Source: Echria macrotheca
Lineage: Eukaryota > Ascomycota > Sordariomycetes > Sordariales > Schizotheciaceae
Length of the DNA: 64,000 bases
Assembly: GCA_030411725.1 (NCBI GenBank)
Contig: MU839830.1
Span: 868,001-932,000 of the forward strand
Reading direction: 5' to 3'
Shown here piece by piece: positions 22,901 through 32,367 of the stretch. Position numbers and translations under genes: made by a program. Numbering within the stretch: position 1 is the stretch's first letter; each line of letters starts with the position of its first letter. The notes beneath the pieces are model-generated. The model was not told the origin of the DNA and searched no databases. It saw nothing but the letters and a program-made list of their open reading frames with translations.

Positions 22901-24121
22901 ATCACTTACTAGTTTAATATAAGGTTATTTCCTAATTAATATTTTTTACTTTACATCAGTATAGCTATTAGATGTATTAGAACCGATTAAAATATAAAAT
23001 TCTTATTTCGAGCCAATTGCATCTTTCTATATAACTAGATTTTAAATCGTCGATTAAAAATTAAGTTTACTTAATTAACTTCAAATAGCTTTAAAATAGG
23101 ATATAGGGTAATATATCGTACCTTTTAATACTAGAGTCCTTTTAGAAATGATATGGGAATAGGGAGAAAAATGATATATTTGTTGAAGAAAAGCTCAAAA
23201 GTCGTATTTTTAGGAAATTGGCCCAGAAAAATATAAATCCAAAATAGGCTATTATTATATTATATTATTACTTACCAATTAGTACCTTCTTTTACTTTAT
23301 ATTAGATTTCCTCGATTTAATAAAAGTGGTTAGAAACTAAAGTTGTTATTTTAACCTAATTGTAAGTTTTTATACAAGTGAATTTCTAATCATTAATTAA
23401 AATTCAATTTGCGTTAGTATATTATACTAACTTATCAGCAGTATAAATAACTATAAGCCCTATTATGAGCCTTAGATCCATTTTAAAAAACGATTGGTAT
23501 TATAGGAAAAAAGCCTAAAAAGCGTATTTTATAGAAAATAAACTTGGGGAAAAAGCCTATTTAATTAATAATTTAATTGCTGCAGTAGTCCAGTAGTCCG
23601 GACTACTAGTCCAGGTAGTCTAGTCACTGCCCGGACTACTAGTCCAGTAGTCTAGTCACGGCCCGGACTACTAGTCCGGGAGTCTAGTCATAGCCGTGAT
23701 TCTGACTACTGGACTACAGTAATCCGGACTACCGGACTAATGACTAAGGACTAATGTCCCAACCCTGAATAGTATCCGTTGTTTTCCAGTTACACCTATT
23801 TAATTATATTAGTATTAAAAAGATAATATTAAGAATTAATACTTACGTAGTACACTGAATTACTACCTGTCTATCCTTTAGGGGATTAATAGGTAGTAAA
23901 GTGCGTGTAAATAGGCCGTATTTGAAAATATAGGCCGGAGATTTAGAATCAGGTTCTAATTTAAAATCGGGCTGGTTGAACGGCGAAGAGGATATATCGG
24001 CTGTTGGATTACTACTACCGGTGGTAATAGTAGTATTTTGCTGGTTGGAAGGTGGAAGGCTGGAAGCAGCTTCAGAAGCAACTTCACTACCAAAAACAGA
24101 ATCCTCAGAATAGGAAGACAT
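19985..24121 (-). pseudogene. hAT-superfamily transposase, RIP-mutated and disrupted by an insertion
   Basis: Transposase would cut and reinsert this element family in the nucleus. Reading 24121 to 19985 gives about eight exons with GTAAGT-type introns. Exon 1 (24121-23847) starts with an acidic Ser-rich leader. Exon 2 encodes a BED zinc finger (CTTC ... HYKRQH) and is split by another element. Later exons carry the hAT block TFDIWTSKAQNGYLE (about 21930), CDNAPNN, a RYVAYILNLV block where Cys and His are expected in place of the two Tyr (21510-21550), YAIFLDPRFK (about 20620), and the C-terminal dimerisation domain with ATSAPVERVFS (20251-19985, TAG stop). In the RWNST motif Trp is a TAA stop (about 21100), and a second stop lies near 21010. 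Both fit G-to-A RIP changes. It is therefore inactive. Confidence 0.87.
22485..23776 (-). mobile_element. Family 2 element nested in the transposase BED-finger exon
   Basis: A 1275-bp family 2 copy (22493-23767) with termini CAGGGTTGGGATTTAGTCC and ACTAATGTCCCAACCCTG. ATAGTATC occurs at 22485-22492 and 23769-23776, separated from the right terminus by one extra A. Removing the insertion and one TSD copy joins the exon in frame through the zinc finger. So the target gene was intact at this point before insertion, and a member of the family inserted into its own transposase source. Confidence 0.88.
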
Positions 24122-24174
24122 TGTATATAAAAGGTAAAAGGGTGGTTTATAAGGTAAAAAGTATTTAATAATAG

Positions 24175-24262
24175 ATGGGTGTGTGATAGTAAGTGTGTGT
24201 AGTAGTAAGTGTGTGATAGTAAGTATGTGTAATAGTAAGTGTGTGATAATAAGTGTGTGATA
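24175..24262. repeat. Imperfect tandem repeat, unit about AGTAAGTGTGTGAT
   Basis: About six degenerate 13-16-bp units rich in GTGTG lie some 55 bp upstream of the transposase start codon, inside the large family 2 element. They could belong to its 5' untranslated or promoter region. Confidence 0.7.
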
Positions 24263-26090
24263 ATTCTGAAAGTGAAATCTATCTTCGAGGTGACCGAGGG
24301 CCCTTTATATATCTAAAAAAGAGGAATTTCTAATATTTCTACAGCCTTCCAGTATGGTAAAATAAGCAAAGGTGACTCATTATATGACTCATTTGTATTA
24401 TAAATCCAGATATTGAGTCATTTTGCTATTATGGAGTCACTTTGGATTTTTAATCTTGGATTTGAAATCCGAAAATTCCAAATCGTCGATTTGGCTCGAT
24501 TTGCCACTTCGGAATTCCGGAACCTTCTAGAATCCTCTACCGATATAATTACTAATAACTAAAATTATAATAGGATAATAGGTAAAATATATATATTTAA
24601 TACCCAAAAGTTGTTACGTAATTATTACTGTATTAGGTAATATTTGGATTTATAAGCACTTTTCAAGTTATGAGTCATTTGGAGGATATGAGTCATTTAG
24701 AGGGTATGAGTCATGTTCGATTTGCTTCTACCAGTTTCCAGAGGGTTCTAGCATATTCCAGCACTTTATTTACTAATAATAAAATTATTACGTAATAAGT
24801 ATTATTAATAGTATTATTAATAATAAGTAATTGTTACGTAATCATTACCCTATAGAGTAATATTTAGCTTTCTAGTAAATTTTGTTATTATTTGTCATCT
24901 TTAGATTCATAATACAAAAATGACAAATAAGTGCGAAGTGGCAAATCGGCTTACAAATAGAGGAAAATTAGTAAAAGTAGCAAAATGGAAAATTCTAAAG
25001 GCCTTAGTATAGGTTACCTAAGCATTAGTAATTTAATACATGACTAATTATATTTATAAACTGGTATATTACTTTACTTTGCTATTATTAATCATACTGG
25101 ATTTTTAATCCAGTATTTAAAATCGGATATCCTAAATCGTCGATTTAAGTCGAGTTACTGCTTTCGGTTTCTAAAGGCTTCTAATATATTCCAGGAGCCT
25201 CATTACTACTAATAAAGTGGTTTACGTATTAATTAGTTATACTATTACTAGTAATTATTAATAACTATTACGTAATTACTACTTTATATAGTAATATAAG
25301 TGCTTTATAACTTTTGTATTTATAATACAGAAATAACAAATAAGTATAAAGTGGCAAATTTGCTTATAAATACAGGGAAAGCGGTAAAAAGTAGTAAAAA
25401 TAAGCTTAATAAATATATTACTAATCTTATTAGCTAATATTACTATAAGATATAGCCTATATTAGTAATAGTAATTAAAATAATTAATTAATAAGCCTAA
25501 TATAGTAATTAAAAATTAAAAAATACTATATTAGGGGGTGGACTACTAGTCCGGACTAGCGACTACCAGTAGTCAAGTAGCCGGACTACTAGTCTAGGGG
25601 GTGACTAGACTACTGGACTAGTAGTCCGGGTAGTGACTAGACTACCCGGACTAGTAGTCTGGGGCGTGACTAGACTACTGTGACTAGTAGTCCGGACTAC
25701 TGACTACTAGTCTAGACTAAATCCCAACCCTGGTTATAGCCTTAGCTGTATATATCTAGTTTATACGGTATATAGTAGTTTATACGACTTTATAAATTAT
25801 AATACCAAATACCTCGTAATATTTATAGTTTGTGTTTTTTTTTCTTTTTTTATTAGATTATAATTAACTACTTTTACCCTTTTTATTACGTAGTTTGCCT
25901 CGTAATAACTCACCATTACTATAAAACGTATTATAATAATCAATAAGCTTTTTTTACTTTCTTTTTAATACGGTAAAATTGCTATTAGTATTATATATAA
26001 GGTTGGAATTCAATTTGGACTATTCGTTATAGTAGTTTAGTTACTTTTTAAACTATTAGTCCGGGTAGTTTAATTATTACTTAAACTATT

Positions 26091-26221
26091 AATTTAATAA
26101 TTTCGAGATTAGATAGAAGGCACTCATGTGCTATAACTATATAGAAGAGGGACCGCCTACCCCTTTGGGGTGGAAGCATTCGGCTTCCTACGGTTTAAGA
26201 CAAATAATAATTTAATAATTT
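26091..26221 (+). mobile_element. LINE B copy 3 (105 bp) with 13-bp TSD
   Basis: The insertion is 26104-26208. AATTTAATAATTT stands on both sides (26091-26103 and 26209-26221). The insert equals the terminal 105 bp of LINE B copy 1 (inverted 11432-11545) with few differences, and ends in the same CGGTTTAAGACAAATAAT tail. A 13-bp TSD plus 5' truncation supports target-primed retrotransposition. Confidence 0.75.
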
Positions 26222-26263
26222 ATTTACTTTTTAAACTAGTAGTTTGGATTATTTAACTATTAT

Positions 26264-27518
26264 TAGGGTTAGGATATTAGTCCTTAGTTATTAGTTTAGT
26301 AGTCCGGACTACTGTAGTTTAGTAGTTAGAATTACGGCTGTGATTAGACTAGTGGACTATTAGTTCGGGCCGTGATTAGATTACTGGACTAGTAGTTTAG
26401 GGGGTAACTAGACTACCCGGACTACTACCAAAATTAAATTTTAAATTATGGAAAGGCACTTTTCCAGAAAAAAACGAACTTTTTACTATAATAATACTAG
26501 TTTTCCCAAATAAGTTTAAGGCATATAATATAGCTTATAGCTGTATATCCGGCTTATAAGTTGTTATATCATAAATACGTAAATTGCAGGTTTAATTAGT
26601 AATTAGAAATCCACTTGCACAAAAAGTTACAATTGCGTTAAAATATCAACTTTGGTTTATAACTACTTTTATTGAATTAAGGAACTATAATATTAAAAAA
26701 TAAAACTCATTACTTAGTAAGTAGTAGTGTAATATAATAATACCTAATTTTGCATTGCTATTTTTTAACCCAATCTTATAATAATAAGCATTTTAATATT
26801 TTTTACAATAAAAAGATATTTTTCACTCTATTTCTATACTATATTTAAATAGATTCTAAAGTTAAGAGGTACGATATAGTGCTATATATAGTATCGGAAA
26901 GCTATTTTAAGTTAATTACGTAAACTTAACTTTTAATTAAAGATCGAAAATCCAGTTGTATAAAAACTCGCAATTGGCTTAAAATAAGAACTTAGTATTT
27001 TAATCGATCCCAGTAAATTTAATAGTTATAGTAATATAAAGTAAAAAATACTAACTAGGAAATAACTCTATCCTAAACTAGTAACCGATTTTAAATATAT
27101 ATATTTTACTAAGCCAATTTCGTAATATTTCCATTTCAAGGCATTTTTATCATGTTTTATTATTTATAATATAGAAATAATAGGTAGAAAGTGGAAAACT
27201 TACTTATAAATATAGCAAAACCAGTAAGACGTAGTAATAATAAGCTCAATAAGTAAACTATTAGTTTTATTAGCTAATATTAATATATTATACAGCTTAT
27301 ATTAGTAACAATAATTAAAATAATTAATTAATAAGCCTAGTTTAATAATTAAAAATTAAAAATACCCTATTAAGGGGTAGACGACGAGTCCGGACTAGTG
27401 ATTACAGTAGTTAAGTAGTTCGAACTACTAGTCCGGGGGGTAACTAAACTACTAGACTAGTAGTTCGGGTTGTGATTAGACTACTGTGACTAGTAGTTCG
27501 GACTAAATCCCAATCTTA
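26264..27518 (+). mobile_element. Family 2 deletion derivative, RIP-mutated (1255 bp)
   Basis: Left end TAGGGTTAGGATATTAGTCC and right end GACTAAATCCCAATCTTA, both with transition changes against the consensus termini. Interior and motif order match 7331-8590 and 17531-18890. Another family 2 right-arm fragment follows at about 27519-27700. No TSD is visible. Confidence 0.75.
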
Positions 27519-27833
27519 ACTATCATAGTTACTAATCCAGATTAGTAATCTACCCTTTATTATACCATTTTTAACTTTTAATTACTATATAAAGCTTATT
27601 AACTACTTATTTTAATTATTATTATTAAGATAAACTATATATTATATTAGTATTAGCTATTAAGATTAATAGTTTATCTATTGGGTTTAATAAATTTTTT
27701 ACTTTGTAAATTTTAATATAATCTTAGGCCTTTTAAGTGTATTAAAATAGTAGTTTTTAATATAAGATGTATCGGTTTTAAAGTATCAAATTAGAAAAGT
27801 AAGCTAGTAATATATACAAGTGAAGGGATAATA

Positions 27834-27956
27834 TAGGGTTAGGATTTAGTCCGGACTAGTAGTCCAAGTAGTTTAATTATAGCCGTAATTCTGACTACTA
27901 AATTATAGTAGTCCGGACTACCGGACTAATAACTAAGAACTAATATCCCAACCCTA
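27834..27956 (-). mobile_element. Family 2 mini-element (123 bp)
   Basis: The two family 2 ends (TAGGGTTAGGATTTAGTCC and ACTAATATCCCAACCCTA) with almost nothing between. It is the family 2 counterpart of the 178-bp family 1 mini-element. Flanking octamers (GGATAATA and TTAGTACT) differ, so no TSD is supported. Confidence 0.7.
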
Positions 27957-28309
27957 TTAGTACTACTAACCTAGAAAAATATTCAACTCAGTAAAGGTGT
28001 TTATAAATCTTTAGCTTAAATAGTATTATTGTTTTAATTACAGTTAAAAATAAGTTATTATTATTGTTATTTATTACCCTTTACCCCTTTTTATTTTATT
28101 TTAATCCTACTTATAAAAGCTTTAAGTAGGATAAAGGAGGGGTTTAATTTAATAACAAAGGCTATAGCGTAGCTATAAAACCTAACATTTAATATATTTA
28201 TAGTTAAAAGTTATTTAATACCTATTTAGGATTTAGTTAGATTTTCTACCTGTAAATAGCCTTTTTTTCTACCTTAAACCTAAGCTTAATCTATCCTATG
28301 AGCCTTAGG

Positions 28310-28560
28310 CTCCTACCTCTTTTAAGTTTTTTGTTGGTGTGATGTTAATGGGCTGAACCTCAGGAATGGAAACACACTAATGTAAAGGAAAAAGCAAAGC
28401 GATTCAAACTAGCTTTCGATTCTAATAACTGACTAAAGAACAGGTGCCGGGACGAAGTCCCAGTAAATAGGGTTTTTTCCCCACTCTAGCCCTATAAGCC
28501 TCTGGTCTGTATATGTAGACTTAGCCGTAGGATATAGCCCCGCTGATGTACTAGCATCTA
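28310..28560. other. GC-richer island in the AT-rich isochore, no gene recognised
   Basis: About 250 bp with near-balanced composition between AT-rich flanks, including small inverted repeats such as GAGCCTTAGGCTC (28301-28313) and GGGACGAAGTCCC (28448-28460). No open frame, tRNA cloverleaf or known repeat end is apparent. It might be a remnant that escaped RIP. Confidence 0.4.
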
Positions 28561-28750
28561 TTTAATAAGTTATATTAAAATAATAAATAATCGATAAGAA
28601 TTTAAAAGGAAAAACGCGGTAAACTGAGTTTTTTAATATCTTATTTATACCAACAATATTAAAGCAAACCTTTTTAGACTAATTTGTATAAATTACGTCT
28701 TTAATAGTATAACTATTTTATTAATCGCTATTAGCGTTAAAGTTACAAGC

Positions 28751-28886
28751 ACAGGGCTCTGCCGGGCCTAACTCGTGCTGGCATATATCCACAGTTAGGA
28801 TTCTAAGGTGCTGACCTTAGAATTCTCGCAATCCTTTTGGAAGGCTGGTCAATTGGGTATAGGTCTGGTTAAAAGTCGTCACAGTT
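28751..28886 (+). repeat. Dispersed SINE-like repeat, copy 2, with strong hairpin
   Basis: Second copy of the repeat at 6001-6136. It contains a perfect 10-bp stem (28800-28809 with 28814-28823, loop GCTG) that is less perfect in copy 1. Both copies keep the GTGCTGGCATATATCCACAG block, the AATCCTTTT block and the GTCACAGT end. Function unknown. Confidence 0.5.
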
Positions 28887-29343
28887 AAGCTTTTTATTAA
28901 CGGATTTAAAATCCTACTTTTTATTAAGGTAGTTAGGTTATTAGGGTTAATTAAGGGTGTTATTAGCATTAGACGTTACAAGTTATATTATTAGGAATTG
29001 TTTTAGTATACGTAGTTGCGATTTTTCTGGTTTTTTTTTCCAGCGAGTATTATAACCTCTTTAGGTAAATTAATAAGTAAGCTTGTGATTGTTACAAAAT
29101 ATGAGATATTTAGTGGTTTGCTACTAATTGGTATGCGTAGAATCGATTATTATAAGTTAAGGAAAAGAAAAAGGAAAAAAGCTATTTGCGCGCCATACGC
29201 GTGTGGGAGTAATCACGTATGGATGCGCATAGCCGAAATGACGTTATTTTAGAGTTGGGGGGTTTAGGGGTTCAGGGGTCTGAACCTATAATAGCTTTAA
29301 TATTTATAGTTCGCTTTATTACTATTTAGAACGTTTATTTCAA

Positions 29344-29402
29344 TCCGTGGTTAGTAGTCCGGGTTGTAACTAGACTACTAGTCTGGACTAAGTCCCAACC
29401 CT
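29344..29402. mobile_element. Family 2 right-terminus fragment at the isochore boundary
   Basis: A short run ending TCTGGACTAAGTCCCAACCCT is the last recognisable transposon sequence. To its right base composition becomes balanced and coding genes begin, so it marks the boundary between the repeat-rich and gene-rich compartments. Confidence 0.65.
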
Positions 29403-30170
29403 AGTTACGGCTGTGGTGAGGGGTTATATTGTAGGACCTATAGATCTTACTACATGTGGGTTTCCACTACAGCCTTTGCGTTGCCTTTTCCCGCGTGTGG
29501 AATTGGTTTCCCCTCACCTTCCACCTAATTCCACACACATTCTCCCCACAGAAACCCCTAATTGCCTCGGGTCGCGTGCGGTTATTGTGCAAGTGGATAG
29601 ATTTTCCCGTGTTTCAATACAGTCCCTTTAAGGACAGCGCTCATAGTCCTTTTAGTAGGCAGCAGAACCCAATCATTAGGGTTGCTGCAGGTCATGGAGA
29701 CGGACGCCAGAATCGTCTTTGCACGTGGGCGTCCCAGGCGATGGATACCTACAGGATCCGCGATCTTGGAAAAGCTTGTTTTCCGGTACCCGTAATTTTA
29801 CCTGTGGAGATGACACGCTGCGGGGAGTGCCAAGAGATTCGCCAGTTAATCTCTCCATGTCCCCAAGGCCCTGTTGGTTCGTGGGCAGGATCCGTTCTTC
29901 AATTGGCTGAAAGCAACCTCGAGCCTCCGGTACCCCTTTGTGGGGAGGACTTGGGGAGGACTCTCCCTCTGCAGTATGAGGGCGTTCCAGTCCATATTCG
30001 ACACCGAATGCGACCCTTCCTTGCTCCAGCTCTGCGCGGTCAGAAACCATAGACTTCCACGGACACCACCCTTTTTGAATAAGACCAGATGGGCTCCCAG
30101 CGTTGAGCCGACGCGGTGATGGACTCTTCAAGTCGGTCACGTTTTATCTTGTTCGTTCATCGCCGCTGTC
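29403..30170. other. Transition region upstream of the acid phosphatase; no secure gene
   Basis: About 770 bp of balanced composition. Long open frames overlap on both strands (29456-30052 plus, 29676-30140 minus), but none shows a recognisable domain or a consistent spliced model. A short ATG frame at 29694-29795 ends early. It contains the promoter and 5' untranslated region of the phosphatase gene. It may also hold a decayed gene fragment, which I cannot identify. Confidence 0.5.
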
Positions 30171-31898
30171 ATGCGCACTTCTCTTCCTGTCGTGCTTCTG
30201 GCCATCTGCCGGGTTGTCTCTGTCGTTGCTGAAGATGACCTACCCTGCAGTGTTGAGACGTCTCCGACCCAGATACGTCTGGCCTACTGGGGGGATCATG
30301 GCATGGCCGTCAGCTGGAACACAAAGCACAAACTAGCCCGTCCAACCGTCTGGTATGCCCCCGACGTGGGAAATCACGGCAACAACGACAGTCTCAACAA
30401 GAAGGCCTCGTCGGATATCTCTGTCACCTATCCGACCTCGTCGACTTTCAACAACCACGTTGTCATTGATGGGCTCGCCCCCCATAGCTCCTACCTCTAT
30501 AGGCCCCAGTGCGGAAACAAGACTTATCGTTTCACAACCGCCCGTTCGGCTGGAAAGGGGCCGAGTGGGCTCAAGTTTGCCATGGTTGGCGACATGTACG
30601 TGACAGATCGGATACGATTATTCCCTTCTTCGGTCATGTTTGGGCTGTCTCGGGAGTGCAGAGCTCCTTAAACTGAGACATGGGTCGATTCCCCCCCAAA
30701 GAGGCACGTAGCTAATCCAATCCACCACAGGGGAACCATGGGGCCTGATGGCCTCAGCACCGAGGTCGGCACCGGAGCCGCGAATCCTCTTCAGCCGGGC
30801 GACTTGAACACGATACAGTCCCTTCTTGCATATGCCGGTCACTACGATTTCGTCTGGCACGGTACGTTCCGCGCTCAGCCCTATCTATTCACTGCAGCAA
30901 CCACTGATAGTTCGTGATCAAGTCGGTGACATTGCCTACGCCGACTCGTGGCTGAAGGAGGAGAAGGGCGGCTATATTACTCCCCTCAACAAGACAGACA
31001 ACGGAGCTGTGTACGACAGGATTTTGAACGAGTTCTACGACGAGATCGAGCCCATCTCCCGGTCGACACCGTACATGGTCGGTCCCGGAAATCACGAGGC
31101 AAACTGCGATAATGGCTCCGACCTTAGCATTTGCATACCGGGCCAACTCAACTTTACCGGCTACCGAGCTCATTGGAAGTAAGCACCAACGCCATCTGAC
31201 CCCCCGCCCCAGGAGAAGAAAAACCTAACCTGCTCTCTTTCTCTGGTTATAGAATGCCTGGTTCCTTCTCAGGGGGTGTGGAAAACTTTTGGTATTCGTG
31301 GGAAAACGGGCCCGTACATTTTATCCAGTTCAACACCGAGACTGATTTCGCCAATGCACCGGACGAGCCTGGTGGCGAAGGTGCCGAGAATGCCGGCCCT
31401 TTTGCGCCAAGCGGAGCGCAGCTTGCTTGGCTCGAAAAGGACCTCGCCGGCGTGGACAGGAAGAAGACGCCGTGGGTCATTGTCGGCGGTCACCGGCCCT
31501 GGTATGTCAGTTCTTCGCCGTGCATCGAATGCAGGGACGCATTCGAGCCTCTATTCCTCAAGTACGGCGTCGACTTGGTCTTGCATGGGCACAAGCACTT
31601 TTACGAAAGAGAGGCTGCTGTCGGGCCCCTCGGTGCGACCATCCAGGAGATTGATGGCAACCCAACCCTGCCGTGGTATATTGTTAACGGCGCCGGCGGC
31701 CACTATGACGGGCTCGATACACCGGCTGCACATGTCAATACCTCTCGCAAGGTCATCGTGGAGTATGGTTGGAGTCTCTTCACCGTTCACAACTGCACAC
31801 ACCTGACGACGCAGTTCGTTGCAAGCAAGAATGGCAGTGTTCTCGACACGGCTACCCTTGTCAAGGACCGGAAGTGCAACGTTGCTGGGTGGAACTAG
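30171..31898 (+). CDS. Purple acid phosphatase (secreted metallophosphoesterase)
   Basis: Hydrolyses phosphate monoesters with a dinuclear metal centre, most likely outside the cell or in the vacuole. Four exons: 30171-30595, 30731-30861, 30923-31178 and 31253-31898, giving 485 residues with GT-AG introns. Residues 1-20 form a signal peptide (MRTSLPVVLLAICRVVSVVA), and a fibronectin-like N-terminal domain follows. The catalytic domain shows the family's metal ligands in order: GDIAYAD (about 187-193), GPGNHE (239-244), GGHRP (about 349-353) and GHKHFYER (383-390). Sites such as NKT and NTS suggest N-glycosylation. The start is the first ATG before the signal peptide. Known purple acid phosphatases are often phosphate-starvation induced; regulation here was not read. 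It is the first gene beside the repeat-rich isochore, about 770 bp from it. Confidence 0.93.
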
Positions 31899-32367
31899 GT
31901 GGTCATGGGGTTATGTCTTGGATTCTGTGTGTACAAGATAGCGATATATATAATAATACATTGGGCCTGCTCAGGGGCATGACCCGCAGATGGACTGGCT
32001 CTCGCTGATGGAGGCGTGAAGTTGGCGACTCGGGTGATTACATAACGTTGCGAGAGCTGCACGGCGATCGGCAGAGATGCCAAGGTTGGCTGCATGGGAG
32101 GACAGCGGCTACCGCCGGAGGGAGATCGCGGGGGCCCTTCCTAGTGGGACCGTTGCAGTGGTCCAGGCTGCGCTGAAAACGCCGCATGCATCACTTGCCG
32201 CAACCAGCGACCGCCATTATTTTTGTCGCCTCTCACCAGACCGTCTGTCCGTTGCATCCTGACCGCGAAACCGCGCGGCCACCCGGACCCGGCTACGGCC
32301 CCTTGGAATAATTGAGGGGTGGTGATCCGGCCGGACCTGCGCACGTTCTTTCTCGAACTGCACCAGG
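31899..32367. other. Intergenic region, phosphatase 3' side to ubiquitin hydrolase promoter
   Basis: No supported gene. It holds the 3' untranslated region of the phosphatase and the promoter of the downstream gene in the same orientation. Open frames here on both strands look like chance. Confidence 0.7.

Larger units (their letters stand above)
18895..25732 (-). mobile_element. Large family 2 hAT element carrying a transposase pseudogene
   Basis: The ends are CAGGGTTGGGACATTAGTCC at 18895 and GACTAAATCCCAACCCTG at 25732, both with family 2 palindrome arrays. Without the nested 1.28-kb element it measures about 5.55 kb, a normal size for an autonomous fungal hAT. Its only gene is the multi-exon transposase (24121 to 19985) on the minus strand. 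The outer regions are shared with the 1.3-kb copies, so this looks like the source from which they were derived. No convincing TSD is seen: the right flank is GTTATAGC and the left flank abuts another element. Confidence 0.85.

Noticed and set aside
1..29400. Telomere or centromere core
   Set aside because: No telomeric hexamer arrays or satellite arrays are present; the content is dispersed nested transposons, so centromeric identity cannot be claimed from sequence.
29456..30052. 198-codon open frame upstream of the phosphatase
   Set aside because: No domain, competing long frames on both strands and no splice model; composition does not resemble the neighbouring genes.
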